A stretch of DNA of 17,140 nt from Phellopilus nigrolimitatus (lineage: Eukaryota > Basidiomycota > Agaricomycetes > Hymenochaetales > Hymenochaetaceae), in the NCBI GenBank assembly GCA_021029095.1, contig JAJOHG010000489.1, positions 1 through 17,140 of the forward strand. Direction: 5' to 3'. Position numbers and translations under genes: made by a program. Within the stretch, counting starts at the first letter, position 1. Each line of letters starts with the position of its first letter. Shown here one piece after another: positions 1-6,919 of the stretch. The notes below the pieces were generated by a model, which made no database searches, had not been told where the DNA came from, and saw nothing but the letters and a program-made list of their open reading frames with translations.

Positions 1-459
1 AATCGCAAATCAAACCTTGAAAAGTGTGCACGCAACGCGTAAATAGATGGCAATAACGCGCACCTTGAATGACTTCTGCAAATTCTTTCTGCTGTAGCAA
101 GACTACACGCAACAGTCTAAACCCAGTTCAAAAAGTGTTTCATACTTCTTTACTACCATCTTTTCTGCAGGACTGTCGATGCTCTGGTTATCACCGAAAA
201 TAATAATTGGTTCTCATTCTGCATAGACAATCTTGCTTACTGCATTGAACCCCCTTCGATAATCCTGCTACACTTCAAATTTGCACAAAATAATGCCTCG
301 TATATAGAGCTTTATAGTAAATAGTTGCTATTCAAGCATAAATGATAGCAAAATTGTACGTTGTTGAACTTAAGGCACACAAGGACTGTCTACTTAGGAT
401 GGGAACTGATTTCCATTCACAAAGTTTGATTCAAAGTAACGTCGATCGCAAAAACTCTC
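1..459. other. Stretch without a recognisable gene
   Basis: AT-rich sequence with no convincing gene. On the - strand a short open stretch (about 107-225) reads like decayed coding DNA, with the residues IIIFGDNQS, but stops flank it and I cannot assign a family. It is probably old transposon-derived sequence next to the transposase relic that follows. Confidence 0.4.
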
Positions 460-1190
460 TACAGTCACATGACATGAGTTTATGCTGGTTGACACATCTC
501 AATACAACAACTTTGCCTCATACCACAACAACCACTGATTCAATCATGATTAAACAACTTGGAGAATGTTACCTTACTCCAGCTGAATGTTATGCCATAG
601 TTAATCAGCTGATTCTCATCTGAATCAGTCTCACATTGCTATGCCTTCCAATCATGCTCTAATTTGGCTGTCTGTCAGGTTCTCTGGAACTACCATAATT
701 AAGGCCATGTCAATGACATACTCAGGAGTGGATTCTTGAACAAAACCAACAACAGGGGTTTGCATCATTTGCAGCAATCACTTGATGGCAACAGGTGCCA
801 ACATTTGCTGATATCACCATAATTCCAACATCAGCCTCTCCCCCGAGTCAGTGTAAGTGGGTCAGGGACTTCCGGCCGCCTAAAACCGTTACACCAAAAG
901 GCTGAATAATCACTTTATAGTGATTCCAATTCCTGGAAGTATATAAGCAACTGGTTTCGGCATGCCCAACCCGCACACCCAGCTGGTAAGCCACTGGCTT
1001 ACAGTCAGTCACTCTTGGGACTGTAAATAGGGTCTTACATTGTGATTTAGGCATATATCCACATTATGCATGCAAGAAACTCTTCCTGACTGACAAGCAT
1101 AAGAAATAGCTTACATGGACAACCACAGTGATAATGAAGAATGGCACAGAGCAATCTGAAAAGATGAGTCATCTTTATGGAGTCAAATGG
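460..1190 (+). pseudogene. Tc1/mariner-like transposase relic, copy 1
   Basis: This is a decayed Tc1-type transposase gene. Its beginning encodes a helix-turn-helix start (LTPAECYAIVNQ) that closely matches copy 2 on the other strand (LTPSECYAIVNL at 4690-5183). The match to copy 2 starts near the shared sequence acagtcacatg at 461 and continues, with stops and indels, across the solo LTR at 852-1003. Past that point the frame around 1137-1190 reads EWHRAI, a stop, then KDESSLW. This resembles the first catalytic-aspartate region of Tc1 elements (W..vI..DES.F). The rest of the DDE domain is missing, and the sequence gives way at once to the tRNA gene at 1195. No terminal inverted repeats were found. 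It cannot make an active protein. The two copies look roughly three-quarters identical by eye. Confidence 0.7.
852..1003. mobile_element. 152-bp solo LTR with 5-bp target duplication
   Basis: The segment begins TGTAAG and ends CTTACA, giving TG..CA termini inside a 6-bp inverted repeat. It carries a TATA-like TATATAA near 941-947. It is flanked on both sides by the same five bases, GTCAG (847-851 and 1004-1008). Removing it together with one GTCAG restores the alignment of the surrounding transposase relic with copy 2. These are the marks of a solo long terminal repeat left after recombination. At 152 bp it is very short for an LTR, so a TRIM-like or other miniature retroelement is possible. 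No internal retroelement sequence is present. Confidence 0.8.
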
Positions 1191-1194
1191 GTAT

Positions 1195-1276
1195 GGCGCT
1201 GTAGCAAAGTGGTTACTGCGGCAGTTTAGAAAGCTGCTCCTCTTTGAGGGCGCAGGTTCGAATCCTGCCGGCGTCG
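1195..1276 (+). tRNA. tRNA-Ser(AGA)
   Basis: A complete class II tRNA can be folded. The acceptor stem is ggcgctg/cggcgtc (1195-1201 with 1269-1275, two G-U pairs). The D-stem is GCA/TGC. The anticodon stem GCAGT/GCTGC (1221-1225 with 1233-1237) encloses the loop TTAGAAA, so the anticodon is AGA (1228-1230), reading UCU serine. The long variable arm forms CCTC-TTT-GAGG (1239-1249), as expected for serine. The T-arm is GCAGG-TTCGAAT-CCTGC (1252-1268). The discriminator is G1276, the usual base for tRNA-Ser. A box TAGCAAAGTGG (1202-1212) and B box GGTTCGAATCC (1255-1265) fit RNA polymerase III consensus. There is no intron. It is probably functional although it lies among transposon relics. Confidence 0.93.
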
Positions 1277-1283
1277 GGAGATC

Positions 1284-1287
1284 TTTT
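1284..1287 (+). terminator. RNA polymerase III T-run terminator
   Basis: TTTT starts eight bases after the discriminator base of the tRNA. A run of four is the minimum expected for fungal Pol III termination. Confidence 0.6.
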
Positions 1288-1446
1288 CTGTGAGTCTTCT
1301 GTTTTAACTTTATACCATCTTGCTTATACTCACATTAGATATTGCAAGTAGTCAGGAAGCAAAAAGATTGTCTTTTACATGCATAACTTTTCCATAGTAT
1401 GTGCCTGCAGGTGTCTATCCGAAGAGCAGGATCAATCGGAATGGTG

Positions 1447-1920
1447 TAGGGCATACCACGAGTCCCTAGAACCCGTGGAAACCCGTGACCCAACCTGGAC
1501 TGCAGATCCGTATTCACGGATCACCCGTGTACAGGTGATTCGTGGGAAACGGATTGTCACGGGTCCAGGTTGAGAATTTGTACTTTTACATTACCCGTGG
1601 GTAGTTCATAAGTATATTTTTTGCTGGTTCATTCATTTGTATATTGTACATATGTTGTATGTATCAACTTGCATACTTGTAACTTATTCATTCAACAACC
1701 TAATATAATTTTATATGATATGTGTAATCGGTAAAGACCCGCAGGGAGCTGTGAACAAACCCGTGACCTCCATGACCTGGAACTGTGGAAATTTGGTGAC
1801 CCGTAGATCCGTGTCCCAAGGGGTCCAGGTCAAGCCGGGTCCGGGTTGAGGATTTTGGGTCATGGGTAGATCCACCAACAGGTCCGGGTCAACCCGGGGA
1901 TCGACTCGTGGTATGCCCTA
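1447..1920. mobile_element. 474-bp non-autonomous TIR element, hAT-like or TA-target
   Basis: A perfect 17-bp inverted repeat, tagggcataccacgagt at 1447-1463 and its complement at 1904-1920, bounds the segment. The interior is rich in repeated acccgtg and gggtccggg words and includes two overlapping hairpins (stems 1505-1511/1516-1522 and 1520-1525/1534-1539). No coding frame is present, so it would depend on a transposase elsewhere. The terminal bases fit either a TAGGG-type hAT terminus or a TA target duplication with GGGCAT ends. No convincing 8-bp duplication is seen (gaatggtg left, atgttttc right). It abuts exactly the outer end of the next repeat at 1921. Confidence 0.75.
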
Positions 1921-2140
1921 ATGTTTTCGTCAAAGCACCCCTTTGATAAACCTTTCTTGTGTGGACAAAGGCAAAAAAAGAGTTAAAGTATATTGTTTGG
2001 AGAAAGGCATAACAAAGTTAAAAAATGATTTGGATAAAAGTGTCCAAAAGTGTTAAATTATAATGTGTGGAGAAAGCCTCAATTAAATAAAACAACTAAT
2101 CAGCTCACCATGGGGGGATTCTAAGTGGATGCCCGCAGTG
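1921..2140 (+). repeat. CACTG-family MITE, half-copy U1
   Basis: This is the right half of a palindromic MITE. It contains the family words tgtggacaaaggc, ggagaaag, taaaacaact and ccatggggggattctaagtggatgcccgcagtg, ending in CAGTG at 2140. It is the inverted partner of U2 (2248-2462): the two align as inverted repeats of about 210 bp around a 107-bp spacer that encodes a RING-finger fragment. The left half of U1 is missing; the 474-bp TIR element starts exactly where U1's homology stops. Confidence 0.7.
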
Positions 2141-2247
2141 TGAGTGTCCTTTTGAACCATTTTTGCAGGCAATCCTGGCATGACGTGTGTCCACAGTTGA
2201 CGAGTCTGCATATCAAATGTGAATTGGAGATAACAAATGATGCTAAA
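2141..2247 (-). pseudogene. RING-finger gene fragment between MITE halves
   Basis: Read on the - strand, this 107-bp spacer encodes LVNCGHTSCQDCLQKWF. That is the second half of a C3HC4 RING finger (Cys-x-His-x2-Cys-x2-Cys, with the W-F pair typical of basidiomycete RING proteins). The first cysteine pair is not visible. Upstream, the sequence tttgttatctcc...gatatgcag looks like the 3' end of an intron ending just before the codons ACT/CTC of this motif, so the fragment probably derives from genomic DNA. It runs straight into U1 on one side and U2 on the other and cannot make a protein by itself. It may belong to the same original gene as the coiled-coil fragment at 2463-3302, with U2 between them; the order on the - strand fits a coiled coil followed by RING. 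Confidence 0.55.
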
Positions 2248-2462
2248 CACTGCAGGCATCCACTTAGAATTGCCCCATGGTGAGTCAAATAGTTGTTTAA
2301 CTAAATTGTGCCTTTATCCATGCAATAAAGTTTAATGCTTTTGGACACTTTTATCCAATTTTGTTTTTAACTTTGTTATGCCTTTCCCCAAACTATATAC
2401 TTTAACTTTCTTTTTGCCTTTGTCCACACAATAAAGGCTTAACAAAGGCATGTTTGATGGGA
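2248..2462 (-). repeat. CACTG-family MITE, half-copy U2
   Basis: The segment begins CACTG at 2248 and continues through aggcatccacttagaat, ccatggtgag, agttgttt, cctttatccatgcaataaagtttaa and cctttgtccacac to a gcatgtttgatgg end. It is the inverted counterpart of U1 and a direct relative of U3, U4 and U5. Only one terminus is kept; past 2462 the sequence becomes the coiled-coil gene fragment. Confidence 0.7.
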
Positions 2463-3302
2463 CATCTCTTTCTGTTTGAGCGACTTCTCAAGATCAGCTG
2501 CTTTCACCACGGCTCTGTCCTTCGCTGCTTCAGCTGTGTTGGTGGCCACCTCTGCTTTAGCATGTTCCTGATACTCACTATAAATCCTTGGAACAAACTT
2601 ACAGCAAATTTGAAATGTACCTCTTTCAACGCCTCTATTTGCCCTTTCAGCAGGACGACGTCGCTTGACACTGGTTGCCTTTCTTGCATATCATCTAGTA
2701 GTGTCCATCCCCACGCGAAGTTGGTTCCTTCCTTATTCACTGTCGGTGACTGCTGTATGATTGTGTTTGCGTTGGCATTAGTGGTCCTCTGGCATTTCGG
2801 TACACTGTGAACATTGATTTAGAATCCCCCCATGGTGAGTTGGATAGTTGTTTTATTTATTTGTGCCTTTCTCCATGCAATAAAGTTTAACACTTTTAGA
2901 TAGTTTTAGCCAAATCATTTTATAACTTCATTATTCCTTTCTCCATACAATATACTTAAACTTTCTTTTTACCTTTGTCCACACGAAAAAGGCATAACAA
3001 AGGCATGTTTGATGGCTAAAAGTGCTTAAAAGTGTTAAACTATAATACACAGAGAAAATAAAACAACTATCCAACTCACCATGGAGGGATTCTAAGTGGA
3101 TGCCCACAGTGATAGGAGCTGTCGTGAAGGCTTGTCGTTGTCTGATGAGAGTTTGATTACGTCTGACGAAGGCAGGCACACATCTGTGTTGGAGTTTGCG
3201 TTGGCTGTCTGCTGACGTTTCTGTAGGGGCTGTTGCGAAGGCACATTGTTGTCGTCTGAGGTCAATATTATTGTCTCTGGTGAAGGTGGACGTGGGGACA
3301 GG
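2463..3302 (-). pseudogene. Ser-rich/coiled-coil gene fragment split by a MITE
   Basis: On the - strand, 3302-3115 reads openly as a Ser/Asp/Pro-rich stretch (SPRPPSPETIILTSDD, later VIKLSSDNDKPSRQLL). The MITE U3 (2803-3111) then intervenes. Deleting 2803-3114, that is U3, one unmatched A and one TA (312 nt), joins CAGCTCCTA to CCGAAATGCCAG in frame. The reading continues through NTIIQQSPTVNKEGTN and VVLLKGQIEALKE. A GTACAT..CAG intron of 53 nt (2568-2620) fits next, with phase kept, leading to EHAKAEVATNTAEAAKDRA and EKSLKQKEM. The last part looks like a charged coiled coil. There is no start codon, and both outer ends stop at MITE copies. It is either a host-gene fragment carried between MITEs or the remains of a resident gene ruined by insertions. 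I do not recognise the parent gene, though coiled coil plus the adjacent RING half would fit a RING-type E3 ligase. Confidence 0.55.
2803..3111. mobile_element. CACTG-family MITE, full copy U3
   Basis: This is the best-preserved member, 309 bp, starting CACTG (2803) and ending CAGTG (3111). Its termini are inverted repeats: ttagaatccccccatggtgagttggatagttg on the left matches the reverse complement of the right end with few changes. TA lies just outside on the left (2801-2802) and at 3113-3114 on the right, with one unmatched A between, so a TA target duplication is likely but not clean. The right arm lacks about 80 bp present in the left arm. It has no coding capacity. Confidence 0.75.
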
Positions 3303-3522
3303 CACTGCAGGCAACCACTTAAAATCCCCCCATGGTGAGTCGATCAGTTGTTTTATTTAATTGTGGCTTTCTCCACACATTATAGTTTAACACTCTTGGA
3401 CACTTTAATCCAAATCATTTTTTAGCTTTGTTATGCCTTTTTCCAAACGGTATACTTAAACTTTCTTTTTGCCTTTGTCCACAACAATCTGAATAAAAAT
3501 GTCTAAAAGTGTTAAACTTTAT
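3303..3522 (-). repeat. CACTG-family MITE, partial copy U4
   Basis: It starts CACTGCAGGCAACCACTTA at 3303 and follows the family through ccccccatggtgag, cagttgttttattt, ccacacattatag and cctttgtccacaac. A short inverted remnant (gtctaaaagtgttaaactttatt, 3500-3522) follows. The right terminus is lost. Confidence 0.7.
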
Positions 3523-3754
3523 TCCTCCAGGTCATTTTGTCAGCCTATGAACAAAGTATTTAGGAGCCTTGTATCTTGCTGTACTTTATCATACTATAGG
3601 ACACTTTAATTTATGAAGAAACAGTAGTTTACTCTGATGATCACTATCAAAATTGTACCAAATCTCCCATATCTAAATAAGTGTCCATGTAATGATGGGA
3701 CAAGAGGGATGCTGGATGACTGTAATATGATGCATCATGATAAGAATATCCTAG
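3523..3754. other. Unassigned spacer between MITE copies U4 and U5
   Basis: There is no clear gene. On the - strand a short open run near 3737-3650 reads HHYMDTYLDMGDLVQF before a stop. It may be decayed coding sequence, but I cannot name a family. Confidence 0.35.
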
Positions 3755-4021
3755 CACTGCGGGCATTGACTTAGAATCCCCTTGTGGTGAGTTGAATAGT
3801 TGTTTTATTTAATTGTGCCTTTCTCCACGCAATAAAGTTTAACACTTTTGGACAGTTTTATCCAGATTGATTTTTAAAACCCTTAAGCCTTTCTCCACAC
3901 ACTATACTTTAAACTTTTTTTGACCTTTGTCCACACAAGAAAAACTTAACAAAGACATGTTTGTGTTAAACTTTGTTATGTGGAGAAAGGCACAATTAAA
4001 TAAAACAACTATTCAACTCAC
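3755..4021. repeat. CACTG-family MITE, near-full copy U5
   Basis: The left end is intact, CACTGCGGGCATTGACTTAGAATCC from 3755. The second arm returns as gttatgtggagaaaggcacaattaaataaaacaactattcaactcac, ending at 4021. The right terminal ~35 bp (ccatgg...cagtg) is missing, and kinase-like sequence follows. Confidence 0.7.
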
Positions 4022-4063
4022 AAAGTTTACTGTCACGCAAAGCATTGGTTCCTGTCTTCAGCA

Positions 4064-4440
4064 CTTTACTAGAAACAAATCATGATGATACTCCAACATG
4101 TTGTGATCGGTGGGGTGCAATTGATGATTGTTGTGACACTCTTCCTTGATATCTACCAATGGACTATAATTATGAACATGCTCCCAAGGAAATATATCTT
4201 CAATAACTTGTGTTTTTCTTACTTAGCAAGTACTGTATTCAGCTCCAGCTGTGTCAGACGTACATAGAGGAAAACCAGCCTGAAAGCATACATGTCCTGT
4301 ACACATATTGGCTTAAATCTTGCCTTCTCTTCATGTCCCACTAAGACCATCTTGGTAGCAATCCACAATGCATTTCTGTGCCGTTCAGTTGAAAAACCAT
4401 CAATATTGTTTAGAACATGTGAAAGTCCAAAGTCACAAAG
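4064..4440 (-). pseudogene. Protein-kinase gene fragment (DFG to helix G)
   Basis: The - strand from 4440 encodes LCDFGLSHVLNNIDGF, then STERHRNALW, KARFKP and DMYAF. This is the kinase DFG motif, the activation loop, a degraded APE region (IATKM) and a degraded D-x-[WY]-[SA]-F-G element (last Gly replaced by Arg). It ends in an in-frame TAA near 4220. A second open block (about 4203-4064) reads DIFPWEHVHNYSPLVDIK, which fits the region after helix F in basidiomycete tyrosine-kinase-like kinases. The join would need an intron or repair; I could not find a clean one. The N-lobe, HRD loop and C-terminus are absent. It starts exactly where MITE U6 ends, so it looks like a gene fragment trapped between repeats. 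Confidence 0.65.
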
Positions 4441-4691
4441 TTGTTTTATTTAATTGCACCTTTCACCATGCAGTATATTTTAACAATTGTGGATACCTAC
4501 TCGTGGATACCTTTAGGTTTTTTATCTTCATAATGCCTTTGTCACAGTGCCTCTTTGTTAAGCCTTTTTTGTGTAGACAAAGGTGAGAAGAAAGTTAAGG
4601 TATAATGTATGGAGAAAGACATAATGAAGTTTAAAAAAATTTGTATAAAAGTGACCAAAATTGTTAAACTGTATTGCATGGTGAAAGGCGT
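4437..4691. repeat. CACTG-family MITE, degenerate copy U6
   Basis: It starts aaagttgttttatttaattgcacctttcaccatgcag (4437) and returns in inverted orientation as ttttttgtgtagacaaaggtgag, gtatggagaaagacataatgaag and aaattgttaaactgtattgcatggtgaaagg, ending near 4691. Both outermost termini are lost. It abuts Tc1 relic copy 2. Confidence 0.6.
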
Positions 4692-5183
4692 TTCTTCTTA
4701 TGGTCATTGGTCAGGAAGGGTTTTTTGCATGTATGGTGTGAAGATAGGCCCAGATCACGGTGTAAAGCCCTTTGGATGGTCCTGGGGGCTACTGGGAAGG
4801 AGAGGTTGTTGAAATCATGGGTGATGTCAGCAAGTGTTTGGCGTCTGTTGCCATCAACTGAGCGCTCCAAGCAACACAAACCCCTGTCATCAATTTTGTG
4901 TGTGTGTCCACTCCTGGGTAAGTCATCAACATGGCCTCAATCGCAGTAGTTCTTGAGAACCTGGCAGACAGTCCGATCAGAGCATTTGAGTGTAGCAGCA
5001 ATTTGAGATTGATTGAGATGAGAATTTGCCAAATTAACTATGGCATAACATTCAGAAGGAGTAAGGTTATGTTCACCAACTTCTTTGGGCATGATTGGAT
5101 CAGTGGTTGTTGTGGTATGAGGTAAAGTTGTTGTGGTGTGATGTGACAACCCAGCATAAACTTATGGCATGTGACTGTACATT
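4690..5183 (-). pseudogene. Tc1/mariner-like transposase relic, copy 2
   Basis: On the - strand the frame starting near 5149 encodes MPKEVGEHNLTPSECYAIVN, then SQIAATLKCSDRTVCQVLKN, a helix-turn-helix DNA-binding start typical of Tc1 transposases. It stops, and the reading resumes in another frame with NRRQTLADITHDFN, APRTIQRALHRDLGL and the second-HTH-like end KKPFLTNDHKKK. The catalytic DDE part is missing, replaced by MITE U6 at about 4691. It is better preserved than copy 1 in this region but still broken by at least one frameshift and a truncation. Confidence 0.75.
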
Positions 5184-5818
5184 GATCAGAAAGCACAGCA
5201 AGGTCCAGGGGACAAATCAAGTGTACTGACTTTACAAATTGTGACAAGCAGACAGTTCAAGGGGTTCCTGCTGGCCTAACATGCAAAAACAGCTAGGGAA
5301 GTACAAGTGAGTCAGAAACGTCTTTGCCCCCCCCCCCCCCCCAAAAAAAAAAAAAAGAAAGGTGTTCCCATCCATGTTGTTCACACAAAAAATGGGTTAA
5401 AAAAGGTTTGTAACTATGCGAGCCTTTTTCCCTAGATATATATGAGAAACAAAAACTATGTATTGGTTTTTCTTTGGAGAAGTTGAGCTGGCAGCGGTGA
5501 GTGATACCACCGCTACGCAGGCCGGAATCGCCTTCCTTATTTAGGGAGGCCGAAGACTTTTCTGACCCACGTTACTTACTCAATACTTTTCCCGAACGTT
5601 CAATGGGCATATAGCCAAACTCGGTCTGGGTACACCAAAAAGTCATCATCAAATCCTCAAGACATTTGGACGATCGCGTATAATTCTTCTGTCGTAAGAT
5701 GAAACAAGCGAAAAGAGGTGTTGTTCAGCTGAGCAGTAAATTTAAACTAAAAAACACAAGACAACCTACCGTAGATGCACACCTTTGTTAGAAATTCCTA
5801 TGCCAACTCCCTGATTTT
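5184..5818. other. Intergenic stretch with homopolymers and hairpins
   Basis: No gene is recognised. It contains a C16-A14 run (5327-5356), a TATA-like tatatatg (about 5436-5443) and two adjacent strong hairpins. Hairpin 1 is AGCGGTG/CACCGCT (5493-5499 with 5508-5514). Hairpin 2 is GCCTTCC/GGGAGGC around the loop TTATTTA (5530-5536 with 5544-5550). I compared them by memory with U1-U6, SRP, RNase P and U3 and found no match. The right part is likely the 3' untranslated region of the phosphodiesterase gene. Confidence 0.4.
5327..5356. repeat. Homopolymer C16-A14
   Basis: Sixteen C (5327-5342) are followed directly by fourteen A (5343-5356). It is a hotspot for slippage, and its length in any assembly is uncertain. 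Confidence 0.9.
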
Positions 5819-6514
5819 TCAGCTAGAGGGAACAAGCGAGACTTTGTCGAGAACCTCCCAGCCCTCTACGGGCCCATCGCAGCGCACAATCCAGATCTCC
5901 GACGCTTCGAATCCTGTAAGGAGAGGCCCATTTTTCCGGCTTGAGTTCAAGCCACCAGAGACAGCAAGCGCAATAGCCTCAGACTCGGTATCTGACCCTG
6001 CTTCACTCCCCTGTACGCCGCATGTCGTCCAAAGCGTGTCCCGTATGCGCTCACGTTCCTCCGCATGTGCGTCGGGGACGTAAAAGAGCGAGACGTGCGG
6101 GAAGCGCGGGCTGCGCGCGTCGACGGACGTCCCGAGAAGATGTTCGACGGCGCGCTGCACGCCTACGCGGAGCGATGTGAGCGAAGGAGTTAGTGCGACG
6201 TCCAAGAGAACAGAACGGAAGAAGTGGTCGCTCGCTACGAGGGCGGTAAACGTGATACGCAGAGGCGCATGCAAGCGGCTTGTCGTCGGGTATCTTTCTG
6301 GCTCTGATTCGGATCCGGAGCTCATTTGAGTCTGAAGTGCCAATTTCAAAGTAGCGACCGGGATCGTCGATGGGAAGGACGCGAGCGTAATGTGTGGCTC
6401 AAAGGAAGGGAGGGGAAATGGCAGCGTGTCGATGACAGGAGGGATGTTCATGAGCTGCTTGAGCTTGGACGCCTCAGCAGGAGGAGGCACAATCCATAGC
6501 GCGATCCCTGTCAT
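5819..6514 (-). CDS. CPD1: 2',3'-cyclic-nucleotide 3'-phosphodiesterase (2H family)
   Basis: A 231-residue protein of the two-histidine (2H) phosphoesterase superfamily, close to yeast Cpd1 (about 240 aa). That enzyme opens ADP-ribose 1'',2''-cyclic phosphate and 2',3'-cyclic nucleotides, products linked to tRNA splicing. Both catalytic signatures are visible: PHITLAS (His41, Thr43) and PHVSLFYV (His140, Ser142). They lie about 100 residues apart as in the family. The start at 6514 (ATGACAGGG) gives MTGIALW. An alternative is an ATGG exon just upstream: a GTATGC donor at about 6561 and the acceptor ATGACAG, with CTAAC as branch site, would give MGIALW instead, so the true start may be spliced. 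No transmembrane segment is seen; cytosolic by inference. No frameshift or missing key residue. Confidence 0.85.
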   Translation of the reverse strand: MTGIALWIVPPPAEASKLKQLMNIPPVIDTLPFPLPSFEPHITLASFPSTIPVATLKLALQTQMSSGSESEPERYPTTSRLHAPLRITFTALVASDHFFRSVLLDVALTPSLTSLRVGVQRAVEHLLGTSVDARSPRFPHVSLFYVPDAHAEERERIRDTLWTTCGVQGSEAGSDTESEAIALAVSGGLNSSRKNGPLLTGFEASEIWIVRCDGPVEGWEVLDKVSLVPSS

Positions 6515-6919
6515 TTCCTTGAGTTAGCGAGTAGCCCTACATAATATGATTATGCGCATACCCATTTTCACAGGAATAACCCTTCAGTGATCGTGAAGAG
6601 CACCAATGATGGATGTATATTACTAGTAATACTCAAGCCCACACTGATCTTATATATTTACAGACCTCACCTGCATCTCATCACAGATGACAGAACTATT
6701 CACTAACTGTACACTATAACAATGAAAGCAACGGACCAGATTCAGACAGACCAAATCGAGAAGATGTGCGGACAAGGAGAACGGAATAAGATGGAAATGA
6801 GGATTAAGTTCATTGGTGAGAAGGGGTCAGTAAATAATCGAAGCAGCGACCAAGAAACAGGACTATACGGCAACATAGACAACACAGTCCATAATGACGT
6901 TTGGACAGAAACAGTATTA
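6515..6919. other. Intergenic: phosphodiesterase promoter and KH gene 3' UTR
   Basis: The 405-bp gap lies between the start of the phosphodiesterase gene and the stop of the KH gene, both on the - strand. The self-complementary tatgcgcata at 6551-6560 lies where the possible 5' intron of the phosphodiesterase begins. I see no further gene; small open frames near 6722-7011 cover the KH 3' end and have no family features. Confidence 0.5.

Noticed and set aside
342..623. 93-codon open frame on the + strand
   Set aside because: Only its second part matches the Tc1 transposase relic; the first part is non-homologous and the frame ends at once. It is part of a decayed transposon, not a gene.
848..1054. 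68-codon open frame on the - strand
   Set aside because: It spans the solo LTR and both of its target duplications, so it is an accident of the insertion.
2113..3115. Repeated short motifs that could suggest a CRISPR-like array
   Set aside because: The repeats are long, inverted, divergent and of uneven spacing, as for MITE arms; the genome is fungal.
3113..3302. Internal tandem duplication of about 110 bp (taggagctgt.. and taggggctgt..)
   Set aside because: The two halves share only scattered words such as gctgt-gcgaagg and gtcgtctga; the similarity fits a Ser/Asp-rich coding repeat rather than a separate repeat element.
2931..3314. 127-codon frame on the - strand starting MPAVPVPTS
   Set aside because: It crosses MITE termini and lies in a different frame from the Ser/Asp-rich reading that connects across U3, which looks more protein-like.
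5484..5600. U4 snRNA-like words (gcagcggt, gaagacttttct)
   Set aside because: The U4 5' stem-loop, K-turn and Sm-site order cannot be found; similarity is limited to a few bases.
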